DNA of 64,000 bases from an uncultured Trichococcus sp. (GTDB lineage Bacteria; Bacillota; Bacilli; Lactobacillales; Aerococcaceae), in contig NZ_OY760503.1 of the NCBI RefSeq assembly GCF_963663645.1, positions 2,423,501 through 2,487,500 on the forward strand. The letters are read 5' to 3'. This document shows, piece by piece, positions 44,295-53,267 of this stretch (position 1 is its first letter; every line of letters begins with the position of its first letter). The position numbers and the translations under genes are program-made. The notes under the pieces are model-generated. The model made no database searches and was not told the origin of the DNA. It worked only from the letters and a program-made list of their open reading frames with translations.

Positions 44295-47171
44295 ATGAAA
44301 CGAATTGATCGAATCTACGAGTATATCAAAATCCGCTCGCAGGATTGGACAGAAGCTGCTTTTGAGCAGGGAGACGAAGGCGTGACGACTCAGGATGTCG
44401 TGATGCAGCTCGAAATCAAACGGCCCAATGCAAGCAGCGACTTAAATGAGCTCGTGCGTCTGGGAAAGCTGATCAAATCCTCTGGACGGCCGGTCAGATA
44501 TGCGGATCATTCTTTGAAATGGAATGAGCGACCACAAAAAAAGATGCACTCATATAAAGAAGACCAGCCCAAGCCAACAGCAAGGCCAAACAGCGAAACA
44601 CGCGGCCTTGCTTCTGGAATTTCTCGTGTTCCCGCAATCCGGGAAGGAAATAATGGGGCCAGCCGAGAAACAAAAAGTGAGGTATTTGCGAATGTAATCG
44701 GTTCAAAAGACAGTATGCGGACTCAAGTGGATCAGGCAAAGGCGGCGATCCTCTATCCGCCTAAGGGGTTAAGCTGCTTGATCACTGGACCGACAGGGAG
44801 CGGGAAAACCTTTTTTGTTCATGCGATGTTTCGTTTCGCGCAAGCAAATCAAGTTTTTGCAGCTGATAAGGAGCTGGTTGTGTTCAATTGTGCCGACTAT
44901 GCGCACAATCCCGAATTATTGATGGCTCATTTATTCGGATACCGCAAGGGTGCTTTTACAGGAGCGACGGAAACGACGGACGGCTTGATCCAACGGGCAG
45001 ACGGCGGCATGCTCTTTATGGACGAAGTGCACCGCCTGCCGCCTGAAGGGCAAGAAATGATTTTTTATCTGCTGGATCACGGCACCTATAATCGATTAGG
45101 CGAAACCGATAAAGCCAATAAAGTCAATGTCCGTCTTGTTTGTGCAACGACGGAAGATCCCGCTTCCAGCTTGCTCCAGACCTTTGTGCGACGTATCCCG
45201 ATCGTCATTAAATTACCCCAATTTTCGGAGCGTCCGATTGCGGAACAAGTGGATTTGTTGAAGCGGATGGTCTCGATCGAAGCAAATCGAATCCAAAAAA
45301 GTATTCATGTGAAACAGGATGCAGTGAAGGCTTTGATCGGCAGCGTAACCTACGGAAATGTCGGGCAGCTGAAATCGAATGTCCAGCTAGTTTGTGCACG
45401 GGCCTTTTTGAACTATATGAATTCAAATGAAATATCGATTACCTTGGATGAGCTGACACCAGAGATCCAAAACGGCCTGCTCAATCTGGCGAATAATCAT
45501 CGCGAGCGCTTGAATGAACTCACTCGGATGCTGGAGCCCGTGCTGACGTTGGTGCCGAATGAAGGAGCGGAAAGCCCGCTGAAAGACGATTCCTATGAGC
45601 TTCCTTATAATCTGTATGAAATTATCGGGAATAAGGCCGCGCTGCTGCGTGAAGAGGGGCTAGATAAGGAATCCATCAACCATTACATTACGACCGACAT
45701 CAATGTCCATCTGAAGTCTTTTTATCGTGATACGGGTTTGACCTTTGACACGGAGAAAAAGCTGTCCGAAATCATTGATCAACGAATCATTCGCTTTGCA
45801 AAAGACATGTTTGAGTATGCGCAAGATCATTTGGATTATCACATCCAACGGAATTTCGTCTATGCGATGAGTCTTCATATCAGTTCGTTTTTAAAGCGGA
45901 TTCAATTAGGGGAAAGTAGTCGGACGCTCCATGCAAGCATCAAAAATATGGTGGAAGATTATCCTCAAGAGTTTACGGTAGCTAAATGGATGAAACAAGA
46001 GCTGCAAAAAGAATACAGCATCAACATTCCTGAGGTGGAGACCTATTATCTGACTTTGTTGTTGGTTTCATTGAAGCAAGACAAAGTCACCGGGCGAGTG
46101 GGTGTTGTGATTGCAGCCCATGGCAAGAGTACAGCAACGAGCATGGCGGAGGTTGTGACGACATTGCTGGGGGTCGACAATATTCGCGCTGTAGATATGC
46201 CTCTTGAGATGAAACCCCAAGTGGCCCTCGAAAAAATTATTCATTGTGTTCAAGAAATCGATCGAGGGAGCGGCGTCATTTTGCTAGTCGATATGGGCTC
46301 GCTGACGACCTTTTCAGAAAAAATCACAGAAAAAACCGGAATTGAGGTCAAAACGATCGACATGGTCACGACCCCGATCGTTTTGGAAACGGTGCGCAAG
46401 ACGAATCTTGTTGAAACGACACTTGATGAAATTTATCGATCGCTCAAATCTTTTCGTGGTTATGCAGGCACCAACGTGACCACGAGAGAAGAGAACGGGC
46501 ACACTCTAGAGCGTAAAAAGGCAATCATTGCGATCTGCGCTTCGGGTGAAGGAACTGCGCAAAAGATGAAAGAGCTCATCGACAAGCATTTAGAAAAATA
46601 TTTTGACGTGGAAATCGAGGTATTGCCGATCTCGGTGATCGAAATGGATGAGCAGCTGGTCAACTTGCAACAGGAGTATGAAATCCTGGCCACAACAGGA
46701 ATCGTCAAACCAAAAATCGATGCCGTTTACATTCCAATGGAACATTTCTTCAATGGAGATGCCGAAAAAGTATTGGACTACTTAGTGGAAGAGTCCGAAT
46801 CCTATGATGATAGTGAGTTGACACTGGAGAAGGCAAAGCAGATATGCGTGGAATACATGACGCAGAGCTTTACTTTCTTGAATCCGCAAAAGCTGATCGA
46901 ACCTTTGTGGAAGTTCAGTAGTTCCTTATTGAAGAATGAAGAAAATTATTCCCAAGCAATCAATCTTCTGATGCACCTCGCGGGAATGTTTGAGCGGTCC
47001 CTGCGCCAAGATACATTGATCGCACCGCAAGAAGAACTTGAAATGACTGAACAGACAGAAATATTTAAGCAACTGGACCAATCCTTAAATCTCCTGAGCG
47101 GCACCTTTCAAATTGAAATGCCGAAAGATGAAGTATACTATCTCCAGCAATTGCTGACCTATCAAGAATAA
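44295..47171 (+). CDS. LevR/ManR-type sigma-54-dependent PTS transcription activator
   Basis: 958-residue activator of PTS genes. An N-terminal winged-helix-like DNA-binding part (about 1-75, TTQDVVMQLEIKRPNASSDL) replaces the C-terminal Fis domain of NtrC types. The AAA+ domain has Walker A GPTGSGKT (165-172), the sigma-54 contact loop GAFTGA (219-224) and Walker B LFMDE (240-244). PRD-type domains, an EIIA-Man-like domain (VGVVIAAHGKSTATSMAEVV) and an EIIB-Gat-like part (IIAICASGEGTAQKMKELID) follow, with a second PRD at the end. Phosphorylation by PTS proteins should set activity. AAGGAGG lies before the ATG. The sigma-54 promoter downstream is its clear target. Confidence 0.93.
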   Translation: MKRIDRIYEYIKIRSQDWTEAAFEQGDEGVTTQDVVMQLEIKRPNASSDLNELVRLGKLIKSSGRPVRYADHSLKWNERPQKKMHSYKEDQPKPTARPNSETRGLASGISRVPAIREGNNGASRETKSEVFANVIGSKDSMRTQVDQAKAAILYPPKGLSCLITGPTGSGKTFFVHAMFRFAQANQVFAADKELVVFNCADYAHNPELLMAHLFGYRKGAFTGATETTDGLIQRADGGMLFMDEVHRLPPEGQEMIFYLLDHGTYNRLGETDKANKVNVRLVCATTEDPASSLLQTFVRRIPIVIKLPQFSERPIAEQVDLLKRMVSIEANRIQKSIHVKQDAVKALIGSVTYGNVGQLKSNVQLVCARAFLNYMNSNEISITLDELTPEIQNGLLNLANNHRERLNELTRMLEPVLTLVPNEGAESPLKDDSYELPYNLYEIIGNKAALLREEGLDKESINHYITTDINVHLKSFYRDTGLTFDTEKKLSEIIDQRIIRFAKDMFEYAQDHLDYHIQRNFVYAMSLHISSFLKRIQLGESSRTLHASIKNMVEDYPQEFTVAKWMKQELQKEYSINIPEVETYYLTLLLVSLKQDKVTGRVGVVIAAHGKSTATSMAEVVTTLLGVDNIRAVDMPLEMKPQVALEKIIHCVQEIDRGSGVILLVDMGSLTTFSEKITEKTGIEVKTIDMVTTPIVLETVRKTNLVETTLDEIYRSLKSFRGYAGTNVTTREENGHTLERKKAIIAICASGEGTAQKMKELIDKHLEKYFDVEIEVLPISVIEMDEQLVNLQQEYEILATTGIVKPKIDAVYIPMEHFFNGDAEKVLDYLVEESESYDDSELTLEKAKQICVEYMTQSFTFLNPQKLIEPLWKFSSSLLKNEENYSQAINLLMHLAGMFERSLRQDTLIAPQEELEMTEQTEIFKQLDQSLNLLSGTFQIEMPKDEVYYLQQLLTYQE

Positions 47172-47186
47172 CGATACAGTGTCCCA

Positions 47187-47281
47187 TACACTAACGATAA
47201 ACAAAAAAATACACTAATACACTAATGGTTTTAGTGTATTTTTTTTTGTTTTTTTCTCCAAGGGAATGGTCCATACACTAA
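47187..47281 (+). promoter_or_regulatory. Repeated TACACTAA sites upstream of the PTS promoter
   Basis: Direct copies of TACACTAA lie at 47187-47194, 47210-47217, 47218-47225 and 47274-47281, and an inverted copy at 47231-47238. They cover about -123 to -29 relative to the expected start and are likely binding sites of the LevR-like activator. The inverted copy pairs with its neighbour to form TACACTAA...TTAGTGTA followed by a long T-run, which also serves as the terminator of the activator gene. Confidence 0.7.
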
Positions 47282-47282
47282 G

Positions 47283-47299
47283 TTGGCACGCTTTTTGCA
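47283..47299 (+). promoter_or_regulatory. Sigma-54 (-24/-12) promoter of the PTS operon
   Basis: TTGGCACGCTTTTTGCA has GG (47285-47286) and GC (47297-47298) separated by exactly 10 bases, matching TGGCAC-N5-TTGCA almost perfectly. It lies 81 bases before the first PTS gene and requires RpoN, encoded at 60321, plus the activator at 44295. Confidence 0.93.
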
Positions 47300-47379
47300 T
47301 ATAGTATAGTGTCTGGTAAATGGCCTGCCAAGCTATTTGTCCAAACAGTCATAAAATATATTCAATAGGAGGTATACAA

Positions 47380-48366
47380 ATGGTAGGAATTATCCTAGCA
47401 AGTCACGGGAATTTCGCTGAAGGCATTTTGCAATCTGCTTCGATGATTTTCGGCGAACAAGAAAATGTCAAAGCAGTCACCTTGGCGCCTAGCGAAGGTC
47501 CGGACGATGTCAAAGCAAAGATGCAAGAGGCCATCGCATCCTTTGACAACCCAGAGGAAGTGTTGTTCTTAGTGGACTTATGGGGCGGGACACCGTTCAA
47601 TCAAGCCAACAGCCTTTTTGAAGCGCATAAAGACACATGGGCCATCATCGCTGGAATGAACCTTCCAATGGTCATCGAAGCGTATGCTGCACGCCTAAGC
47701 AGTGAATCGGCACAAAAGATTGCCGCACAAATTCTTCCAGCAGCGAAGGATGGCGTAAAAGCTAAGCCGGAAAGCCTTGAACCGAAGAAAATGGAAGCGG
47801 CTTCTGCAGTGCAACAACCAAAAGGCAACCTTCCTGCAGGGACAGTCGTTGGCGATGGCAAAATCAAGTTAGCTTTGGTTCGGTTGGATTCACGGTTGCT
47901 TCATGGACAAGTGGCAACAACGTGGGCGAAATCAGCCGGAACAAATCGAATCATTGTGGTTTCTGATGATGTCTCAAGAGATGAATTACGGAAAAATCTG
48001 ATCGTGCAAGCAGCTCCTCCAGGAGTTAAAGCCAATGTAATTCCAATCAAAAAAATGATTGAAATTGCGAAAGATCCTCGTTTTGGAAACACGCACGCCC
48101 TCTTGCTTTTTGAAAATGTGCAAGATGTCGTTCGGGTAATCGAAGGCGGCGTGAAGATTGAGGAATTGAATGTCGGATCAATGGCTCACTCAGTCGGCAA
48201 GGTTGTTGTGAATAAGGTCTTATCAATGGGGCCTGAAGATGTGAAAGCATTTGAAACATTGAAGGAAAAAGGTGTTAAATTTGATGTCCGGAAAGTTCCG
48301 AATGATTCATCGGAAAAAATGGATTCGTTGCTGAAAAAAGCTAAGGAAGAATTAGCAAAGGCATAA
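47380..48366 (+). CDS. PTS mannose-class EIIAB component
   Basis: 328-residue cytoplasmic phosphotransfer protein. EIIA domain about 1-135 with phospho-His H10 in LASHGNFAEGIL and the conserved DLWGGTPFNQA; a linker (about 136-168, Lys/Pro/Ala-rich); EIIB domain about 168-328 with the phospho-His in VRLDSRLLHGQVATTWAK. It passes phosphate from HPr to the sugar brought in by EIIC-EIID. AGGAGG precedes the ATG at 47380. First gene of the sigma-54-dependent operon. Mannose/glucose is the usual substrate of such LevR-controlled systems, but sequence alone does not settle it. Confidence 0.93.
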   Translation: MVGIILASHGNFAEGILQSASMIFGEQENVKAVTLAPSEGPDDVKAKMQEAIASFDNPEEVLFLVDLWGGTPFNQANSLFEAHKDTWAIIAGMNLPMVIEAYAARLSSESAQKIAAQILPAAKDGVKAKPESLEPKKMEAASAVQQPKGNLPAGTVVGDGKIKLALVRLDSRLLHGQVATTWAKSAGTNRIIVVSDDVSRDELRKNLIVQAAPPGVKANVIPIKKMIEIAKDPRFGNTHALLLFENVQDVVRVIEGGVKIEELNVGSMAHSVGKVVVNKVLSMGPEDVKAFETLKEKGVKFDVRKVPNDSSEKMDSLLKKAKEELAKA

Positions 48367-48387
48367 CAAGAAAAGAGGAGGTATATT

Positions 48388-49188
48388 ATGTCAGTCGTTT
48401 CAATTATTCTTGTCATCATCGTGGCATTCTTTGCCGGGATGGAAGGCATCTTGGATGAATTCCAATTCCATCAACCGCTCGTTGCATGTACACTTATCGG
48501 ACTTGTCACAGGTAATCTTGAAGCTGGTATTATTCTTGGCGGATCATTACAAATGATCGCATTAGGTTGGGCAAATATCGGAGCAGCTGTAGCCCCTGAC
48601 GCAGCACTTGCTTCTGTTGCATCGGCAATTATTTTGGTTTTGGGTGGTCAAGGTGTAAATGGCGTATCTTCCGCTATCGCCATTGCGATTCCTCTGGCTG
48701 TTGCTGGATTGGTCTTGACGATGTTCGTTCGTACACTAGCAGTTCCTGTCGTTCATATGATGGACGCAGCTGCAGAAGAAGGCGACTATCGCAAGATTGA
48801 ATGGCTTCAAATTGGAGCAATTTGTATGCAAGGTTTGCGGATCGCAATTCCTGCTGCTTTGCTTCTGTTCATCCCTGCAGACGCTGTCCGTTCTGGTTTG
48901 GAAGCAATGCCGGGTTGGTTGACTGATGGAATGGCAATCGGTGGCGGTATGGTCGTAGCCGTTGGTTATGCAATGGTAATCAATATGATGGCCAGCAAAG
49001 AAGTATGGCCATTCTTCATCATTGGTTTCGTTGTTGCCGCTGTATCGCAATTGACGTTGATCGCATTAGGAGCCCTAGGTGTTGCAATGGCCTTGATCTA
49101 CTTGAACCTTTCTAAAATGGGTGGTTCCAGTAATGGCGGTTCCAGCAATACTGGCGATCCACTTGATTCGATACTCAACGACTATTAG
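48388..49188 (+). CDS. PTS mannose-class EIIC permease
   Basis: 266-residue membrane component that forms the sugar channel with EIID. The opening VVSIILVIIVAFFAGMEGIL, then PLVACTLIGLVTGNLEAGII, GGSLQMIALGWANIGAA and APDAALASVASAI are EIIC-Man hallmarks. The C-terminus ends in a Gly/Ser-rich stretch (MGGSSNGGSSNTG). AGGAGG lies before the ATG, 21 bases after the EIIAB stop. In related bacteria this subunit pair is also a receptor for class II bacteriocins. Confidence 0.94.
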   Translation: MSVVSIILVIIVAFFAGMEGILDEFQFHQPLVACTLIGLVTGNLEAGIILGGSLQMIALGWANIGAAVAPDAALASVASAIILVLGGQGVNGVSSAIAIAIPLAVAGLVLTMFVRTLAVPVVHMMDAAAEEGDYRKIEWLQIGAICMQGLRIAIPAALLLFIPADAVRSGLEAMPGWLTDGMAIGGGMVVAVGYAMVINMMASKEVWPFFIIGFVVAAVSQLTLIALGALGVAMALIYLNLSKMGGSSNGGSSNTGDPLDSILNDY

Positions 49189-49205
49189 GAAAGGAGACTG
49201 CAAAC

Positions 49206-50132
49206 ATGGCACAAAATACGGTAGATAAAAAATTCGTATTAACTAAAAAAGATAGATTAGCGGTTGCTTGGCGTTCCACCTTCATTCAAGGATCATGGAA
49301 CTATGAACGGATGCAAAACGGTGGCTGGGCTTTCGCAATGATTCCAGCAATCAAGAAACTTTATCCTGCAAAGGAAGATCGCGTCCTAGCATTGAAACGC
49401 CACTTGGAATTCTTCAATACACATCCATATGTGGCATCTCCAGTATTAGGAGTAACGCTGGCTCTGGAAGAAGAACGCGCAAACGGAGCCCCAGTAGATG
49501 ATGTTACGATTCAAGGTGTGAAGGTCGGAATGATGGGACCTCTTGCCGGTGTCGGTGACCCTGTGTTCTGGTTTACAGTCCGTCCAATTCTGGGGGCTTT
49601 AGGTGCATCCTTGGCTTTGACAGGAAACATCTTAGGGCCTATCCTCTTCTTTGTTGCATGGAACGCTATCCGTTGGGGATTCATGTGGTATACCCAAGAA
49701 TTCGGTTATAAGGCTGGATCAAAAATCACCGAGGATTTGTCTGGCGGAATACTGCAGGATTTGACAAAAGGAGCTTCCATTCTTGGGATGTTCGTATTGG
49801 CTGCCTTGGTGCAACGTTGGGTATCCATCTCGTTTGCTCCAACCGTTTCTTCAGTGAAGCTTTCAGAAGGCGCATTTATCGATTGGGAAAACCTGCCAAG
49901 TGGCACTGCCGGCATCCAAGAAGCCCTGATGCAGTATACTTCAGGCTTGTCACTGACTGATACAAAAGTGACGACTTTGCAAAACAACTTGGATCAATTG
50001 ATCCCTGGCTTGGCAGCGTTGCTGTTGACATTCCTTTGCATGTGGTTGTTGAAGAAGAAAGTTTCTCCAATCGTGATCATTCTTGGCCTGTTCGTTGTTG
50101 GTATTGGCGGACGTTTGATCGGATTGCTGTAA
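49206..50132 (+). CDS. PTS mannose-class EIID permease
   Basis: 308-residue membrane subunit. Conserved EIID features: WRSTFIQGSWNYERMQNGGW near the N-terminus, FFNTHPYVASPVLGVTLALE, GPLAGVGDPVFWFTVRPILG, and a long region before the last helices (GLAALLLTFLCMWLLKKKVS and PIVIILGLFVVGIGGRLIGL). AAAGGAG precedes the ATG, 17 bases after the EIIC stop. A strong hairpin follows, which may lower expression of the genes beyond. Confidence 0.94.
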   Translation: MAQNTVDKKFVLTKKDRLAVAWRSTFIQGSWNYERMQNGGWAFAMIPAIKKLYPAKEDRVLALKRHLEFFNTHPYVASPVLGVTLALEEERANGAPVDDVTIQGVKVGMMGPLAGVGDPVFWFTVRPILGALGASLALTGNILGPILFFVAWNAIRWGFMWYTQEFGYKAGSKITEDLSGGILQDLTKGASILGMFVLAALVQRWVSISFAPTVSSVKLSEGAFIDWENLPSGTAGIQEALMQYTSGLSLTDTKVTTLQNNLDQLIPGLAALLLTFLCMWLLKKKVSPIVIILGLFVVGIGGRLIGLL

Positions 50133-50162
50133 TTTTCAGACGCATCAGAAAAATGACGATTG

Positions 50163-50197
50163 TGAGGCTCAGGCAAACCTGCCTGAGCCTTGTTTTT
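50163..50197 (+). terminator. Terminator/attenuator after EIID
   Basis: GGCTCAGGCA pairs perfectly with TGCCTGAGCC around a 4-base loop, followed by TTGTTTTT. It separates EIIAB-C-D from DUF956 and the second EIIB. A -10-like TATTAT at about 50219 may start a new transcript. Confidence 0.85.
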
Positions 50198-50261
50198 CTT
50201 GTAAAAAGTAAAGGGTGTATATTATACTCAAACCAGACGAAAAGAGAGAGGGGCATGTGCA

Positions 50262-50642
50262 ATGGTTGAATCCCTGAATGCAAAGGTTGATATGGTAGTG
50301 GATGGTACTTCTTATATGGGGTTAACGGACTATGGAAAAATTATGATCGGAGATAAAGCGTTTGAATTTTATCATCATCGTGATCCGCGAAAGTTCATTC
50401 AAATCCCTTGGGAAGAGGTCGATTATGTCTTGGCATCCGTGATGTTCAAAGGAAAATGGATTCCACGATTTGCGCTTCAAACAAAGAAAGATGGTACGTA
50501 TACTTTTTCATCAAAAAATCCCAAAGACGTTTTGCGTGCGATCCGCATCTATGTAAGACCCGATCATATGGTTCAATCATTGAGTTTCTTCGATGTTTTG
50601 AAGAATGCCTTCAAGCATATGTTCAAAAAGAAAGCATCGTAA
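50262..50642 (+). CDS. DUF956 (ManO-like) protein
   Basis: 126-residue cytoplasmic protein of DUF956, a family found almost only at the end of mannose-PTS operons of Lactobacillales. It opens SLNAKVDMVVDGTSYMGLTD, then FYHHRDPRKFIQIPWEEVDY. Its biochemical role is not established; a regulatory role in man operon expression has been suggested for some members. The ATG follows GAGAGGGG at about 12 bases. It lies beyond a terminator, so it may be expressed at a different level from the permease. Confidence 0.9.
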   Translation: MVESLNAKVDMVVDGTSYMGLTDYGKIMIGDKAFEFYHHRDPRKFIQIPWEEVDYVLASVMFKGKWIPRFALQTKKDGTYTFSSKNPKDVLRAIRIYVRPDHMVQSLSFFDVLKNAFKHMFKKKAS

Positions 50643-50703
50643 ATTGCAGCGGGAATTTACGATGCTTACGGTTGGCGGTTGAGCGGTTTAAGGAGGTTCT
50701 AAG

Positions 50704-51201
50704 GTGGCAATGGATATTCGATTAGTACGAATCGACGATCGTTTGATTCATGGACAGGTGGCAACCGTGTGGACAAAGCTAAGCAAAGCAGAGCGGATTA
50801 TTGTCATCAGTGATGAGGTGGCGAAGGATCATCTGCGTAAGACGCTCTTGCGTCAGGTCGCTCCACCAGGTGTAAAGGTCAATGTGATTCCGGTAGAAAA
50901 GTTTATCGAAATTTACTTTGATGATACACACAATAAATTCCGTGCGATGCTCTTGTTTACGAATCCTACAGATGTCGCACGAATCGTACAAAGTGGCGTT
51001 CAAATTGATTCCGTTAACATCGGCAGTATGAGCTATTCGGATGGCAAGAAGATGATCACAAACGCAGTAGCGGTTGATAAACGCGATATCCAGGCTTTTG
51101 AGTACTTGAACTATAAAGGCATCCACTTGGATATCCGGAAGGTCGTCGCTGACAATAAAGTAGATCTCATGCAAGTGCTGAAAAAAGAAGGATTAGTGTG
51201 A
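50704..51201 (+). CDS. Second, stand-alone PTS mannose-class EIIB
   Basis: 165-residue EIIB domain with the phospho-His motif LVRIDDRLIHGQVATVWTKL, clearly related to the EIIB half of the EIIAB protein at 47380 (VRLDSRLLHGQVATTWAKSA), including APPGVKVNVIPVEK against APPGVKANVIPIKK. Starts at GTG 50704, 7 bases after AGGAGG. An extra EIIB with no EIIA of its own could serve another permease, or act as a phosphorylation partner of the activator's PTS-like domains; both are inference. The next hairpin ends the unit. Confidence 0.92.
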   Translation: MAMDIRLVRIDDRLIHGQVATVWTKLSKAERIIVISDEVAKDHLRKTLLRQVAPPGVKVNVIPVEKFIEIYFDDTHNKFRAMLLFTNPTDVARIVQSGVQIDSVNIGSMSYSDGKKMITNAVAVDKRDIQAFEYLNYKGIHLDIRKVVADNKVDLMQVLKKEGLV

Positions 51202-51212
51202 GCGCATATTAA

Positions 51213-51256
51213 AAGAAGACACAAAGCGAATGGAACAGCGCCTTGTGCCTTCTTTA
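51213..51256 (+). terminator. Terminator after the second EIIB
   Basis: AAAAGAAGaCACAA pairs with TTGTGcCTTCTTT, with an inner GCG/CGC step, and continues into ATTTTT. Confidence 0.82.
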
Positions 51257-51295
51257 TTTTTAGACGGAACGGTATAGTATCCATGAGGTGATAGA

Positions 51296-51928
51296 ATGCT
51301 AAAAGAAGCATGTGTAGAAAATTTTACGAACGTCCCGGGAGTCATCGAGCGCGGGGCTAAACGGATTGAATTGTGTGACAACTTGGCAGTAGGGGGAACG
51401 ACACCAAGCATTGGCGTCATCAAAACTGCAGCGGAGTATTGTTCCGCCAAAGATGTGTCCATTATCGTGATACTGCGGCCACGAGGCGGAGATTTTGTTT
51501 ATTCTCTCATGGAAAAAGCCATCATGATGCGGGATTTAGAAGAAGTAATAGCCTCGCATGCCAATGGTATAGCGGTAGGAGCTTTAACCGCAGTCAACGA
51601 ATTGGATAAACCGTTTTTGGAAGAAATCGCCAAGTTAGCCAGCGATAATGGAACCGAACTTGCTTTCCATATGGCATTTGATCAAATACCGGAAGATAAG
51701 CAAAGAGATGCATTATTGTGGTTGGGGAAAATTGGTTTTACACGGATTTTGACGCATGGCGGTCCAACCGAAAAAACGATTTTCGATAACGCAGCCCACA
51801 TTGCCGAACTAGCGAAAATCAATCCGGACATGACGATCATGCCGGGTGGCGGCATTACGAAAGACAATCTTGCAGACCTTGAAAAGGTTTTGGAATTCAC
51901 CGAAGTACACGGGACACGAATTGTGTAG
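51296..51928 (+). CDS. cutC: CutC family protein
   Basis: 210-residue TIM-barrel CutC protein: MLKEACVENFTNVPGVIERG and AKRIELCDNLAVGGTTPSIG at the N-terminus, ILRPRGGDFVYS, IAVGALTAVNELD, LTHGGPTEKTIFDNAAHIAE and MPGGGITKDNLADLEK. It was named for copper homeostasis in E. coli, but direct copper binding is disputed and the true role is unclear. It has its own transcription unit, with GAGGTG before the ATG. Convergent with the glycosidase-like gene and separated from it only by a shared terminator. Confidence 0.93.
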   Translation: MLKEACVENFTNVPGVIERGAKRIELCDNLAVGGTTPSIGVIKTAAEYCSAKDVSIIVILRPRGGDFVYSLMEKAIMMRDLEEVIASHANGIAVGALTAVNELDKPFLEEIAKLASDNGTELAFHMAFDQIPEDKQRDALLWLGKIGFTRILTHGGPTEKTIFDNAAHIAELAKINPDMTIMPGGGITKDNLADLEKVLEFTEVHGTRIV

Positions 51929-51969
51929 GAATCTAGATTACTGAATGGACTTCGCCGACAATGGCGACA

Positions 51970-52006
51970 AAAAGGTCGGCCGGGAAAATCTCCCGGTCGA
52001 CCTTTT
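51970..52006. terminator. Bidirectional terminator between cutC and the glycosidase-like gene
   Basis: AAAAGGTCGgCCGGGA pairs with TCCCGGtCGACCTTTT around a 5-base loop. Confidence 0.9.
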
Positions 52007-52019
52007 CGGTATGCTTTTC

Positions 52020-53267
52020 TTAGTAAGTATAGTTATTCAGCGCATTCCACAACAGGAACTCGTTGACGCCGGCATCATACAGTGCCTGCACTTGCGCATC
52101 GACTTGCGCTTTGCCGTAGGTTTGGTAGAACCCGGATCCCAGGTAGGAAGCGGTGAAGTCCTGCAGCCATGGTCGGCTGATAGGGGGAGTCTCAAGGGTT
52201 GCAAGCAACTCATTTTCGACCTTTATGTATTCGGCGACCAGTTCATACGGGTACAGATCCGGCTTGTAGATGCCGAAGTAATCGGTGCCCCAGTGGCTTG
52301 GGTAGATCATTGACGAGATGACATCGACGTTCTCGGAAATCTGCGGGAAGTTCTGGCCGATTCCCGATGCTTCGACGACAGAGGCGGTATAGCCGAAGAT
52401 GTCGACGGATATGTCCACGCCGTAAGGCATCAGTTTCTCTTTCGCATAGGCGGTGAAGTCGGTGATGGCTTGCACGCGCTTTTGGTCGTCGGTCATATCC
52501 AGATCCGCGTATTCGCCCATGTCGTAATTCAGTGTGTCGCCCCAGACTTCAAAACCTTCCGGGAAACGCACATAGTCGAACTGGATTTCCTTGAAACCGG
52601 CTTTGGCGGCTTCGATGCCGACGTTGACTGCGTAGTCCCAAGTCTGCTTCAGGAATGGGTTGATGAACGATTCGCCGTTCGAAGCTTTCCAAACGCTGCC
52701 GTTGCTGTTGGTGAAGGACATTTCCGGTTGTTCGTTAGCCAATAAGGTGTCCTTGAATGTCACGATGCGGGCGATCGGATAGATTTGTTTTTCTTCCATC
52801 ACGTCCATCAATTCCTTGATATCGGGAATGTACTCTTCCGTATTTTCCTGGATGTGCGAATCTTCGGAGTTGAAATCCGCTGTCACGACGCCCATGTCAT
52901 CCTTGATATCGATGACCATCGCGTTCAGGTCGTTCGAATCGACGTAATCGACCAGTTTGTTGAATTTTTCTTCATAGCCGACCGAGTAGGCCGTCACATA
53001 AATCCCTTTGACGCCGTCTGCCGGATAGGCGATTTCGACGCCGCTGTCGTAGAAGAATTTCTTCGGCAGTTCCTTGGCGGTAGGGGTCTTCAAAAGGGCG
53101 CCTTGACGCAGCGTCAGCGTGCTTGTGGTTGCTTCCTGCGTTGGGATTGCTGCAGCGCTATCGCTGGCAGCGGAGCTTTCGGTTTCGCTGGCCGATGCAA
53201 CTGTTGTGCCTGACAGGAAAAACAATAAGCTGGCGGCAGCGAGTGTCTGTTTAAAATAGGTCATCAT
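52020..53267 (-). CDS. Secreted putative glycoside hydrolase (DUF4015, PF13200 type)
   Basis: 415-residue exported protein. Signal peptide about 1-27 (LAAASLLFFLSGTTVASASE), a Ser/Thr/Ala linker, then a TIM-barrel DUF4015 domain from VKGIYVTAYSVG onward: AMVIDIKDDMGVVT, IYPIARIVTFKD, KEIQFDYVRFPEG (with the likely catalytic acidic residues), VDIFGYTASVV and VDVISSMIYPSHWG. Members are predicted endo-glycosidases of cell-wall or exopolysaccharide; the activity has not been shown for most. The ATG overlaps the stop of the deacetylase gene (TAATG), which implies coupled translation and a shared task on envelope polysaccharide. Confidence 0.88.
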   Translation of the reverse strand: MMTYFKQTLAAASLLFFLSGTTVASASETESSAASDSAAAIPTQEATTSTLTLRQGALLKTPTAKELPKKFFYDSGVEIAYPADGVKGIYVTAYSVGYEEKFNKLVDYVDSNDLNAMVIDIKDDMGVVTADFNSEDSHIQENTEEYIPDIKELMDVMEEKQIYPIARIVTFKDTLLANEQPEMSFTNSNGSVWKASNGESFINPFLKQTWDYAVNVGIEAAKAGFKEIQFDYVRFPEGFEVWGDTLNYDMGEYADLDMTDDQKRVQAITDFTAYAKEKLMPYGVDISVDIFGYTASVVEASGIGQNFPQISENVDVISSMIYPSHWGTDYFGIYKPDLYPYELVAEYIKVENELLATLETPPISRPWLQDFTASYLGSGFYQTYGKAQVDAQVQALYDAGVNEFLLWNALNNYTY

